Shown here piece by piece: positions 54,035-61,391 of a DNA stretch of 64,000 bases. How positions within the stretch are numbered: the first letter of the stretch is position 1; every line of letters begins with the position of its first letter. The notes beneath the pieces were generated by a model, which had not been told where the DNA came from, made no database searches, and worked only from the letters and a program-made list of their open reading frames with translations. The position numbers and the translations under genes are program-made. The DNA is taken from the NCBI RefSeq assembly GCF_009733865.1, contig NZ_WOFB01000017.1:1-64000 (forward strand), given 5' to 3'. This DNA comes from Oceanobacillus salinisoli. GTDB taxonomy: Bacteria; Bacillota; Bacilli; Bacillales; Amphibacillaceae.

Positions 54035-54220
54035 ATGCTAACACCATTTAAAGTATTGCTTCCAGAACGGATATTAAACAAATCAAATAAAGACGATCTA
54101 TGGAGCGATACGTTGGATTATATGCTGCGTTATCCTCATTATCATTTAATCGATATAGAAGGAAAATATGCGATATGCGAAAGAAAAACAGTAAAGGGGG
54201 ATAGAAATGGCAAAATTTAG
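54035..54220 (+). CDS. Hypothetical phage protein
   Basis: 61 residues (MLTPFKVLLPERILNKSNKD at the N-terminus). AAGGGAGG precedes the ATG. Overlaps the replisome organizer start by 14 bp. Not recognised. Confidence 0.6.
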   Translation: MLTPFKVLLPERILNKSNKDDLWSDTLDYMLRYPHYHLIDIEGKYAICERKTVKGDRNGKI

Positions 54221-54980
54221 AATGGTGCACACAGAATTTTGGGACGATGCTAAGGTTGTCGAAGAAATGACTCCTGAAGACAAGTATTTTTATTTATATC
54301 TGTTAACTAATTCCAACACGACTCAAATCGGAATATATCAAATCACAAAAAAACAAATGGCATTTGATACCGGATATTCGATTGACACAATAAATTTGTT
54401 ACTGGATCGCTTTATCAAACAACATGAAGTCGTTGTTTACAACAGCGAAACAAGAGAAATTGCTCTAAAAAACTGGGGTAAATACAATTTCAATCGTGGC
54501 GGAAAACCGATGATGGATTGTGTTCGTTCGGAATTAAAAAACGTCAAAGACACTTCTTTAATTGATTTTGTTAAAGAAAACGTCAAACGCAGTGATATCA
54601 AGGGTTTATACGATACGTACACGACACGTGGACAAGAAGAAGAAAAAGAAGAAGAAAAAGAAGAAGAAAAAGAAGAAGAAGAAAAAGAAGAAAAAATACC
54701 TTTCGTCGAGATAATAAATTATCTCAACAGTGCAGCTGCAAAAAACTATCGTTCCAAAACATCTAAAACTAGAACTCTAATAAAAGCACGCTGGAATGAT
54801 GGTTTTCGATTGGATGATTTTAAAAAGGTTATCGATATCAAAACAGAAGAATGGCTAAAAGACAATAAAATGAATAAATTTTTAAGGCCAGAAACATTGT
54901 TTGGTACTAAGTTCGAAGGGTATTTAAATCAATCAAATCAAAGTAATCAACCACCCGATGATTATGACAATTTGTTCTAG
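54207..54980 (+). CDS. DnaD-like replisome organizer
   Basis: 257 residues. The N-terminal winged helix (KFRMVHTEFWDDAKVVEEMT ... GIYQITKKQMAFDTGYS) is of the phage replisome organizer type; the C-terminal part (about 165-250, INYLNSAAAKNYR ... RPETLFGTKFEGYLNQ) is the conserved phage C-terminal domain. In between is a run of E and K coded by GAAGAAGAAAAA repeats. It should bind the phage origin and hand over to the helicase loader encoded next. Confidence 0.88.
   Translation: MAKFRMVHTEFWDDAKVVEEMTPEDKYFYLYLLTNSNTTQIGIYQITKKQMAFDTGYSIDTINLLLDRFIKQHEVVVYNSETREIALKNWGKYNFNRGGKPMMDCVRSELKNVKDTSLIDFVKENVKRSDIKGLYDTYTTRGQEEEKEEEKEEEKEEEEKEEKIPFVEIINYLNSAAAKNYRSKTSKTRTLIKARWNDGFRLDDFKKVIDIKTEEWLKDNKMNKFLRPETLFGTKFEGYLNQSNQSNQPPDDYDNLF
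54644..54698 (+). repeat. Polypurine microsatellite inside the DnaD-like gene
   Basis: About 55 bases of GAAGAA/GAAAAA units coding for E and K. Unit gain or loss is in steps of three or twelve bases and would keep frame; a single-base slip would break it. Confidence 0.85.
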
Positions 54981-54991
54981 GAGGATAACAA

Positions 54992-55825
54992 GTGAAAAGT
55001 ATTAAAGACCTAGACATTATGCAAACGTTAAATTTTACGTTGATTGGTGAACGTATTTGTGAAAAATGTGATTCAAAGGTTCCCGTTTATGAAAAAAACG
55101 GTGAAAAAATAAGTCATTGTTTAAATTGCGAACGACTGAAATTGTCCAAAGAGCTTACGGAGGGTTACGAACCTCCTAAAAGAAGATTGTTATCAGATCG
55201 TGCAAAAGCTATCGAGTTTATACCTTCTGATTTAGAATATGTCACGTTTGATGATTATATTCCTAAAACCGAATCACAAATGGAAGCAAAGCAAATTTCA
55301 CTGGATTATATAAAAGGGAAACACACAGCAATTCTTCTCAACGGTGATCCCGGAACCGGAAAATCGCATTTATTTAGATGCATAGCAAGGGAACTTGAAA
55401 AACAAACAGTTGATTGGAAAGAAAATGGACGAACATACAAAGTTCGGAAAATCGCTCTGTTTGCAAAAGTTCCTGAACTTATGAAACTGATTCAGAGAAC
55501 TTACAACAATAAGAAAATAGGCCTTACGGAAGAAATTATTTTAGATACGCTTGCTACGGTTGATGTATTAATCCTAGATGAAATTGCTGGAGAACGTTCG
55601 AAAAGGGAGCCAAATGGTTTCGAAACGTGGAGTGGGGATATTATTTATCAAATATTAGACCGCAGGCAAGGAAAACAAAATCTGTACAACCTTAACTATT
55701 CAAGTGCAGAAGTGAAAAAGAAATATGATGAAACACCAGGAAAGAGAATACTTAGCCGAATGGCATCTGGCGCTAAAATGCTAAAAGTTGATGGTCCTGA
55801 CCACAGAATGAAAGGAGCAAACTAA
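54992..55825 (+). CDS. DnaC-like helicase loader
   Basis: 277 residues: N-terminal four-cysteine zinc finger (CEKC ... CLNC), then an AAA+ core with Walker A GDPGTGKS and Walker B VLILDEIAG. Loads the replicative helicase at the phage origin. GTG start with AGGAGG upstream; follows the organizer by 11 bp. Confidence 0.92.
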   Translation: MKSIKDLDIMQTLNFTLIGERICEKCDSKVPVYEKNGEKISHCLNCERLKLSKELTEGYEPPKRRLLSDRAKAIEFIPSDLEYVTFDDYIPKTESQMEAKQISLDYIKGKHTAILLNGDPGTGKSHLFRCIARELEKQTVDWKENGRTYKVRKIALFAKVPELMKLIQRTYNNKKIGLTEEIILDTLATVDVLILDEIAGERSKREPNGFETWSGDIIYQILDRRQGKQNLYNLNYSSAEVKKKYDETPGKRILSRMASGAKMLKVDGPDHRMKGAN

Positions 55826-55826
55826 A

Positions 55827-56000
55827 TTGTGCGAAACTTGTAATGGTACCGGAGGAGTGAATATTGAGAATAGTTGGGGAATATCGTTCCACTCTTGCTC
55901 AGACACAAATTGCGATTATGACCGAGGTAAAGCAGTTTCAGAGACTTTGAGATTTATAGATGCAAAGTTAGAACTATTACAAAGACGTGAAAGTGCATGA
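55827..56000 (+). CDS. Small phage zinc-binding protein
   Basis: 57 residues (MCETCNGTGGVNIENSWGIS at the N-terminus) with CETC and HSC/NC cysteine pairs. TTG start, AAAGGAG ten bases upstream. A common small gene next to phage helicase loaders. The stop overlaps the next start. Confidence 0.72.
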   Translation: MCETCNGTGGVNIENSWGISFHSCSDTNCDYDRGKAVSETLRFIDAKLELLQRRESA

Positions 56001-56275
56001 GTGCTATTACACACTTAGATGAACATCGGAGAAGGCAATGGATAAATGATGAAAATATACCAGGCGGCGGTCTTGTTTATGTTTTCAAAAGTAAATATGA
56101 TGATGCCTTCTCAGAAGGCCTACTAAATGAAATAACAGTTTTGTATAATAACGGATTTGAAATTGAAGATTTGATGGATAAATTCAATCGTGAATTCGTG
56201 GAGATATTAATGGCTTTAATATACCAGGCAGAAGAAGGAAAGATTACTAGACCTTTCGCTTACAGGAGGAAATAA
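55997..56275 (+). CDS. Hypothetical phage protein
   Basis: 92 residues, helical C-terminal half (LLNEITVLYNNGFEIEDLMD). The ATG overlaps the previous stop as ATGA. Not recognised. Confidence 0.68.
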   Translation: MSAITHLDEHRRRQWINDENIPGGGLVYVFKSKYDDAFSEGLLNEITVLYNNGFEIEDLMDKFNREFVEILMALIYQAEEGKITRPFAYRRK

Positions 56276-56277
56276 CT

Positions 56278-56505
56278 GTGGACCAAACAATGATTTACGA
56301 TTATTTAGGGATTAATCAGGATCCATTGCTTCAAAAATTAAAAAGAATGAAAAAAGGCCAGCAAATAGTAATCGGTGAGTTAACTATTTATTTGAATAAG
56401 CTCGGGTTGTTTGAAATCTCATCTGAGAATTATGAAGAATGCTGCAGCAATGTTACCAAGTGTTATCAAAAGGTTTGTCTATTAGAAAAAAGTATTGCCA
56501 ATTAA
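56278..56505 (+). CDS. Hypothetical phage protein
   Basis: 75 residues (YDYLGINQDPLLQKLKRMKK). GTG start with GGAGGAAAT upstream. Not recognised. Confidence 0.62.
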   Translation: MDQTMIYDYLGINQDPLLQKLKRMKKGQQIVIGELTIYLNKLGLFEISSENYEECCSNVTKCYQKVCLLEKSIAN

Positions 56506-56518
56506 AGGAGGGTGAGGG

Positions 56519-57310
56519 ATGGGGAAATTTTGGACTCAGGAAGAACTTGATTTTTTAGAAGATAAATGGGGAGTTTTTAACAGAGAAACTATCGCTAAAA
56601 AGCTGGGAAGGTCATCTAATGCCGTTATGTTAAAAGCTCAAAGGATGGGGTTAGGAGATCCTCTGACTCATATTGATGGGATCACTATTAGCAAACTTTC
56701 CCAAGTATTGAACACTCATTACGGGATATTAAAAAACTGGATTAAAAAATATAAGATGCCTGCAAAACAAAAACGGTTAACCAAAGAGAAAAGCGTTTGG
56801 ATGATTTCTTACCAAGATTTCTGGAAATGGGCAGAAAAAAATAGGCACATGTTGGATTTTAGCAGATTAGAAAGATTATCACTTGGTCCTGAACCGGGAT
56901 GGGTAGAAGAAAAACGAAGAGCTGATCAGCTAAAGAAATTGCATGTTCCTAAACCGCATAACACCCCTTGGAGCCTGAAGGATGATTCAAAACTCAAATG
57001 GATGTTGTCTAAACACAAATATTCATACCCGGAAATATCGGATGAACTGAAACGCAGCCAAGGAGCAATAAAAAAAAGAATTCGAGATTTGGGACTAAAA
57101 GAGCGTCCAGTACGTTTGCCAAATCACAACAAATATTCTCCAGAAGAAGAAAAGAAATTAGTAACTTTGTTAGAACAAGGATATTGTTTCGAGGAAATTG
57201 CTGAACAATTAAACCGCAGCGCTTTAGGCGTTCGTGGCAAAGCAGAACGAATGGGATATAAATTTGTAAATGGTGTTCCTAAAAAACAATCTAAGTGGGT
57301 GGTGAGTTGA
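56519..57310 (+). CDS. Phage Myb/SANT-like DNA-binding protein
   Basis: 263 residues with three similar HTH-like modules: WTQEELDFLEDKWGVFNRET (5-25), WSLKDDSKLKWMLSKHKYSY (about 150-170) and YSPEEEKKLVTLLEQGYCFE (about 205-225), each followed by a second helix pattern (IAKKLGRSSNAV; ISDELKRSQGAIKKR; IAEQLNRSALGVRGK). These look like Myb/SANT or GcrA-type repeats. A regulator or replication accessory is likely. AAAGGAGGGTG precedes the ATG. Confidence 0.78.
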   Translation: MGKFWTQEELDFLEDKWGVFNRETIAKKLGRSSNAVMLKAQRMGLGDPLTHIDGITISKLSQVLNTHYGILKNWIKKYKMPAKQKRLTKEKSVWMISYQDFWKWAEKNRHMLDFSRLERLSLGPEPGWVEEKRRADQLKKLHVPKPHNTPWSLKDDSKLKWMLSKHKYSYPEISDELKRSQGAIKKRIRDLGLKERPVRLPNHNKYSPEEEKKLVTLLEQGYCFEEIAEQLNRSALGVRGKAERMGYKFVNGVPKKQSKWVVS

Positions 57311-57438
57311 GAAAATTAAGACACGGTCATTACCTGCTGTTTAGAAAAGAGGACAGGGATTGGGTTTATATTTATGACTATTTCCAGTGGCACGAACTAA
57401 AGAAACGTTTTAAAGAGGGGTGGAAGGTGTGGCAATAA
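57307..57438 (+). CDS. Small basic phage protein
   Basis: 43 residues (MRKLRHGHYLLFRKEDRDWV at the N-terminus), rich in aromatic and basic residues. TTG start overlaps the previous stop; GGGTGGTGAG upstream. Confidence 0.55.
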   Translation: MRKLRHGHYLLFRKEDRDWVYIYDYFQWHELKKRFKEGWKVWQ

Positions 57439-57590
57439 AACCAAGAATCAAAGGTGAAAAGTACAGGCCTACGGTGGAAGTTCTGAGAGAAAGGAACGGC
57501 AAGCCTACCAAAGTCATATTTAATGGTCGGGTGTTTGCTTGGGTACCGGATGATTATATTAATGGGAATAAGAATAAGGTTGGGCGGTAG
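57429..57590 (+). CDS. Small basic phage protein
   Basis: 53 residues (MAIKPRIKGEKYRPTVEVLR at the N-terminus). GTG start with GGGGTGGAAG upstream; overlaps the previous gene by 10 bp. Confidence 0.6.
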   Translation: MAIKPRIKGEKYRPTVEVLRERNGKPTKVIFNGRVFAWVPDDYINGNKNKVGR

Positions 57591-57626
57591 TTGAAAGAAA
57601 ATGCGGATTAAGAGAGGAGAAGAAGA

Positions 57627-58238
57627 ATGAAGGAATTAACGATTAATTTAACAGACGAACAAGCAAAGTTTTTACGTGAATTTGCCGAAAAGCAAAAGCC
57701 CGGAGCAAAAGACAACGCATCTACTGCTCATGCATTTCATGTAGTGGAAAATAAGGAGTTTGATTTTATTCCTTATAGCGATGATTTAAACGGATTCTTT
57801 GAAGATTTGCCCTTAACATTCACTACTGATTGTGACTACGACCGTTGGTGGGATGATGAAACAGAAATGATAAGCGACTGGTATGAAGATCGAGGTGAAG
57901 ATTGTCCCATCGAAATAAAACCCTTCTCCGAGCTGAGATACAATTATTTCAAAGGTCTTCTTGAAGAAGAAGAGTTAATCACTGAATGGTCAGAGTATTT
58001 TGAAGCATATGGAGTAAAACTTCACGCAATGGCATGGAGGAAAACTAGGTGGGAGAAGGTTGCATTCTTCTTTATCAGGGATGAAGCAAAACGATACATG
58101 AAATATCAATCACACAATTTAAACGAACCGAGAGTTTACACATATTCTTGTGGTTATGCAAACGATGGTGATTTTGTACCATTCAGAGATTTATTAATGA
58201 GTATGGGCGCAAAATTAGTTGAAAAAGTTAATGCGTAG
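57627..58238 (+). CDS. Hypothetical phage protein
   Basis: 203 residues, acidic and tryptophan/tyrosine-rich. The N-terminus (LTINLTDEQAKFLREFAEKQ) is helical. The middle (DYDRWWDDETEMISDWYEDR) is strongly acidic, which recalls DNA-mimic inhibitors, but I cannot assign it. GAGGAGAAG precedes the ATG. Confidence 0.7.
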   Translation: MKELTINLTDEQAKFLREFAEKQKPGAKDNASTAHAFHVVENKEFDFIPYSDDLNGFFEDLPLTFTTDCDYDRWWDDETEMISDWYEDRGEDCPIEIKPFSELRYNYFKGLLEEEELITEWSEYFEAYGVKLHAMAWRKTRWEKVAFFFIRDEAKRYMKYQSHNLNEPRVYTYSCGYANDGDFVPFRDLLMSMGAKLVEKVNA

Positions 58239-58320
58239 TTCGGATAAAATATGGTGCAAAACAAAAGGGTATTCCACCATATAATCCGAATAGCCAAAAT
58301 AATAAAAGGACGGTGCTGAA

Positions 58321-58794
58321 ATGATTGGAACTGAAAACGAAATTTTGCGCAAGGAAGTTGAACAATTAAAAGCTGAGATAGCTGGAATGAAATCAATTTT
58401 AAGCAAACACGGATTGTTGGAAGATGTTGAAGAAAAGGTGACGATTCACCCTAAACTAACAGATCTGGAACGTAAAATCTCCAAGGTTCTCATGGATTTC
58501 CAGATAACTTCAAACTTAAAAGGGTACCGATATCTGAAAAATGCTATAACAATGGCGTTTAGCAAATCGGAAGTTACAAACACAACCACGGTTATGTATC
58601 CGGAAATTGCGGATAAATATGATACAACACCTACCAGAGTGGAAAGAGCCATTCGCCATGCGATTGAAAAATCTTGGAACAATAGCAGTCATCAAGACTT
58701 TGACCTATTCGATAAAAAGCCAACAAATTCTCAATTTATCGCGATGATTTCAGAAAGACTGTGGCTGGATTTGGAAGACGACGAAAGTGCGTGA
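58321..58794 (+). CDS. Phage protein with Spo0A C-terminal DNA-binding domain
   Basis: 157 residues. Residues 3-35 form a coiled coil (NEILRKEVEQLKAEIAGMKS); residues about 45-152 match the Spo0A effector domain: LKGYRYLKNAITMAF, VMYPEIADKY, the recognition region TPTRVERAIRHAIEKSW (B. subtilis ASRVERAIRHAIEVAW) and KPTNSQFIAMISERL. The phospho-receiver domain is absent. It should bind 0A boxes without phosphorylation control and could mimic or antagonise host Spo0A. AAAAGGACGGTG precedes the ATG. Confidence 0.9.
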   Translation: MIGTENEILRKEVEQLKAEIAGMKSILSKHGLLEDVEEKVTIHPKLTDLERKISKVLMDFQITSNLKGYRYLKNAITMAFSKSEVTNTTTVMYPEIADKYDTTPTRVERAIRHAIEKSWNNSSHQDFDLFDKKPTNSQFIAMISERLWLDLEDDESA

Positions 58795-58998
58795 GTGCGA
58801 ATGAATTTTAACAAAAACCTTTTTAGTAAAAATGCAGACTCTAACGTTAAACGGTTATTATCTTCACATCTTGATGTATTGGACGGAATGAAAGTTGCTT
58901 TTAAAGATGGAGATAAATTCGGCATCATCGAACATTATGAAATAAACGGAGAACCATTTTATCTTTATCCGGTAGAGAAGGAGTGGTGTGCGGAATGA
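58795..58998 (+). CDS. Hypothetical phage protein
   Basis: 67 residues (VKRLLSSHLDVLDGMKVAFK). GTG 58795 or ATG 58801 may be used; the ribosome site is weak. It follows the Spo0A-like gene immediately, so the two may be coupled. Confidence 0.6.
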   Translation: MRMNFNKNLFSKNADSNVKRLLSSHLDVLDGMKVAFKDGDKFGIIEHYEINGEPFYLYPVEKEWCAE

Positions 58999-59447
58999 GT
59001 GAACGGTTGGAAAGAATGAAACAATATTATTCAGCTATTGATTGTTTAGAACCAGACTTACAAGAGGATATACCGTGGCTTATCCAACAAGCGGAACGTG
59101 CGGAAAAATTACAAGAAGAACTAAACGCAAAGATAATGTTTGTTAGTAACGGTATGGAAGAAGAACATTATGCTTTACAAGAAGAAAATATAAGATTAGC
59201 AAAGCGTGTGGAGGAATTGGAAGAAGAAGTCGAAGGAAGAAAAAATCACGAAGCAGAAACAGCAAGGAACTTAAATATTCTTAGAAGCCAAAACCAACTC
59301 TACAAACAGGCTTTGGAAGAAATCGATGAACAACCGGCATTGAAAACTAAACTATCTTCAACTGGTGATTGGGAATATGACTATGAAGGATTAGTAGAGA
59401 TATTGAAGAGAAAAGCACGTGAAGCATTGAAAGGAGAATCGGAATGA
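58995..59447 (+). CDS. Coiled-coil phage protein
   Basis: 150 residues with long heptad-rich stretches (AERAEKLQEELNAKI; IRLAKRVEELEEEVEGRKN). The ATG overlaps the previous stop as ATGA. Not recognised beyond the coiled coil. Confidence 0.7.
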   Translation: MSERLERMKQYYSAIDCLEPDLQEDIPWLIQQAERAEKLQEELNAKIMFVSNGMEEEHYALQEENIRLAKRVEELEEEVEGRKNHEAETARNLNILRSQNQLYKQALEEIDEQPALKTKLSSTGDWEYDYEGLVEILKRKAREALKGESE

Positions 59448-59758
59448 ATCTAAATGAATTAACAACAAATATCGAACAGTGGGCAATTGACAGAAATTTA
59501 GACCAAGCACAACCAGAAAAACAAATGTTAAAGCTCATGGAGGAAGTCGGGGAACTGGCACAAGGATTAGCAAAAGGGAATCTGGATCAAGTGATTGATT
59601 CGATTGGAGATAATTATGTCGTTCTGACCGTTTTATCTATGCAATTAGATTTAGATATAAGAGATTGCATCAATGCTGCGTATGAAGAAATTGCTGACCG
59701 AAAAGGAAAAATGGTAAATGGCGTATTCATCAAAGAGGATGATTTAAAGGAGGTGTAA
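59444..59758 (+). CDS. MazG-like nucleotide pyrophosphohydrolase
   Basis: 104 residues of all-helical MazG-like fold: LMEEVGELAQGLAKGN and VIDSIGDNYVVLTVLS carry the ExxE and ExxD/DxxGD-like metal sites. Probably hydrolyses (d)NTPs or an alarmone. The ATG overlaps the previous stop. Confidence 0.85.
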   Translation: MNLNELTTNIEQWAIDRNLDQAQPEKQMLKLMEEVGELAQGLAKGNLDQVIDSIGDNYVVLTVLSMQLDLDIRDCINAAYEEIADRKGKMVNGVFIKEDDLKEV

Positions 59759-59760
59759 CC

Positions 59761-59949
59761 GTGGGACTGCTAAATGAAAAAGTAAGCAATCGTAGGAACG
59801 AATTGATTCACGAATTACGTAAGATGGGTGTTGTGACTGCTAAATCTGGATTGTCACTAGAAAACGTTTCTCTTGCGGATCTAGAGTGGATGAATATTGA
59901 AGAGAAAAACAGAGCCGCGAAAGAGTACCGTGAAAAGAAAAATGATTAG
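59761..59949 (+). CDS. FbpA-like small phage protein
   Basis: 62 residues (RRNELIHELRKMGVVTAKSG, then LSLADLEWMN). The pattern resembles the Fur-regulated basic protein FbpA, thought to work with the sRNA FsrA in iron sparing in Bacillus. Similar short domains occur in phages. GTG start with AAAGGAGGTG upstream. Confidence 0.55.
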   Translation: MGLLNEKVSNRRNELIHELRKMGVVTAKSGLSLENVSLADLEWMNIEEKNRAAKEYREKKND

Positions 59950-60054
59950 ATAATATGAAACAGGTGATTTTTATAGATTACTAGACCAAATACATACAAC
60001 GATTAAAAAATATCTGTAATGGGCTTAAATAAGCATTTAAAGAGGTGGGAGAAA

Positions 60055-60393
60055 ATGAATGATATAGGAGTATTTTCTAACCCTTGCGCTTTATGTAAGA
60101 AGAGAGAAGCAACAAAATTATGTGATTATATCGTCCGCTATGACAACAGCATTATATTTTTTAGAAATTCTAAGTTGTTTCAAGAAGTTAATTCACCAGG
60201 TTATAAGCATGAAACATGTGATTTACCGATGTGTGATAATTGCGCCAAAAAAGTTGGGCATCAAGTAGACTTTTGTTCACATCATTATAAATTGCATATC
60301 CAGGTAGAACTGCCAAAAGAATTGCAACGTTACCAGCGAAAAGCAAAGGCTGAAATGTACGAAAATGCGATAAGAGGTGAAAAGAATGAGTGA
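60055..60393 (+). CDS. Phage zinc-finger protein
   Basis: 112 residues with CALCKKREATKLCDY near the N-terminus and CDLPMCDNCAKKVGHQVDFC later, probably two zinc sites, and a basic C-terminal helix. Start at 60055 (GAGGTGGGAG upstream) rather than 60019. Confidence 0.68.
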   Translation: MNDIGVFSNPCALCKKREATKLCDYIVRYDNSIIFFRNSKLFQEVNSPGYKHETCDLPMCDNCAKKVGHQVDFCSHHYKLHIQVELPKELQRYQRKAKAEMYENAIRGEKNE

Positions 60394-60574
60394 TTTTATC
60401 GACATTTTAAACCAAGCTAGAAAGAAACTAAATACAATATATGTCATGGATGAACTGGACGAGCAAGCATTGGACGAAGCAAAAACAGCTATAGCGAAAA
60501 CTACCAGTTATGTAAGCAAATTAGAAAGTGATAATCAGAGGTTAAGAGAATATATAGCAAGAGAAATTCATTAA
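60386..60574 (+). CDS. Hypothetical phage protein
   Basis: 62 residues, helical (LNQARKKLNTIYVMDELDEQ). AGAGGTG upstream; overlaps the previous stop. Confidence 0.6.
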   Translation: MSDFIDILNQARKKLNTIYVMDELDEQALDEAKTAIAKTTSYVSKLESDNQRLREYIAREIH

Positions 60575-60585
60575 GGGGTGGAAGG

Positions 60586-60693
60586 ATGACAGGGTTTATT
60601 GCAGGAGCAGGAACGGCATTTATTATTTCGTTAGTGGGATATTACAAGGCGTATAAAAGGGCTGTTAGGAGGGCTGAGGATGAAATGTGCTGA
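60586..60693 (+). CDS. Small phage membrane protein
   Basis: 35 residues: a glycine/alanine-rich membrane helix (GFIAGAGTAFIISLVGYY) and a basic tail. GGGGTGGAAGG upstream. Confidence 0.5.
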   Translation: MTGFIAGAGTAFIISLVGYYKAYKRAVRRAEDEMC

Positions 60694-60769
60694 GTGTGGG
60701 GATTCAGTAACACAATATCAAGACATTTGTGATTCTTGCTTCAAAAAAGAACTTGATAAACGTCTGTAG
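60680..60769 (+). CDS. Tiny zinc-ribbon phage protein
   Basis: 29 residues with CAEC and CDSC, a four-cysteine zinc ribbon. AGGAGGGCTGAGG upstream. Overlaps the previous gene by 14 bp. Confidence 0.55.
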   Translation: MKCAECGDSVTQYQDICDSCFKKELDKRL

Positions 60770-60780
60770 GGGGATAACAT

Positions 60781-60942
60781 ATGACAAAGACAGCAGAAAT
60801 TAATTTAGAAGAAGAAGCTCTTTATCGAGTGAAAAACGGGCAATTAGAAAAGATGGACAAGCCAGCAAGTGGATTTGGTGAAGTAGTTCAGAAGTGGGAA
60901 GACGGGAAGCTGGGTAGGTATGAGGTTAAGTATACGAAGTAG
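60781..60942 (+). CDS. Hypothetical phage protein
   Basis: 53 residues (MTKTAEINLEEEALYRVKNG at the N-terminus), beta-rich. GGGGGATAAC precedes the ATG. Not recognised. Confidence 0.55.
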   Translation: MTKTAEINLEEEALYRVKNGQLEKMDKPASGFGEVVQKWEDGKLGRYEVKYTK

Positions 60943-60977
60943 AAAGAAACTATTGAATAATTGAAAGGAGGATAAAG

Positions 60978-61265
60978 ATGCCTAACAAATATGGTGAAAA
61001 AGATTGGTTAGATACAGCCTTACCTTTATTGAACAGCCTTGAAATTGTTGATTTAGATGCAGATGGAGAAATTTTATATTACGCGTTAGTAGAGGGTACG
61101 GAAGAAAATAGAGAAGCATTAAGAAAAGCAGGTGTAACTCCTACAGAAATTAAAGATGCAACTGGTGATGAAGGACAGATTGATTTAACTCATTTTATCT
61201 GGAAGTTTGCAAAATGGTTTAACGGAGACAAATTCGTGAGAGAAAAACCATTTGATGATATGTAG
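60978..61265 (+). CDS. Hypothetical phage protein
   Basis: 95 residues, acidic (DLDADGEILYYALVEGTEEN). GAAAGGAGG precedes the ATG. Not recognised. Confidence 0.65.
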   Translation: MPNKYGEKDWLDTALPLLNSLEIVDLDADGEILYYALVEGTEENREALRKAGVTPTEIKDATGDEGQIDLTHFIWKFAKWFNGDKFVREKPFDDM

Positions 61266-61329
61266 GTTAGTGCGAAGTCCGGACAAGCTTTTAACTAAAT
61301 AACTTTGCTATCGGAACAACCGGGGCAAC

Positions 61330-61365
61330 ATTGGAAATTGGGGGATTTCCTTTGTTGTCCTTATT
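61330..61365 (+). terminator. Stem-loop before the ArpU-like gene
   Basis: GCAACATTGGAAAT / GATTTCCTTTGTTGT imperfect stem followed by T-rich sequence. It may end or weaken early transcription ahead of the late regulator. Confidence 0.4.
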
Positions 61366-61391
61366 TTATTTTATGAGTGGGGGCGGTAAAT

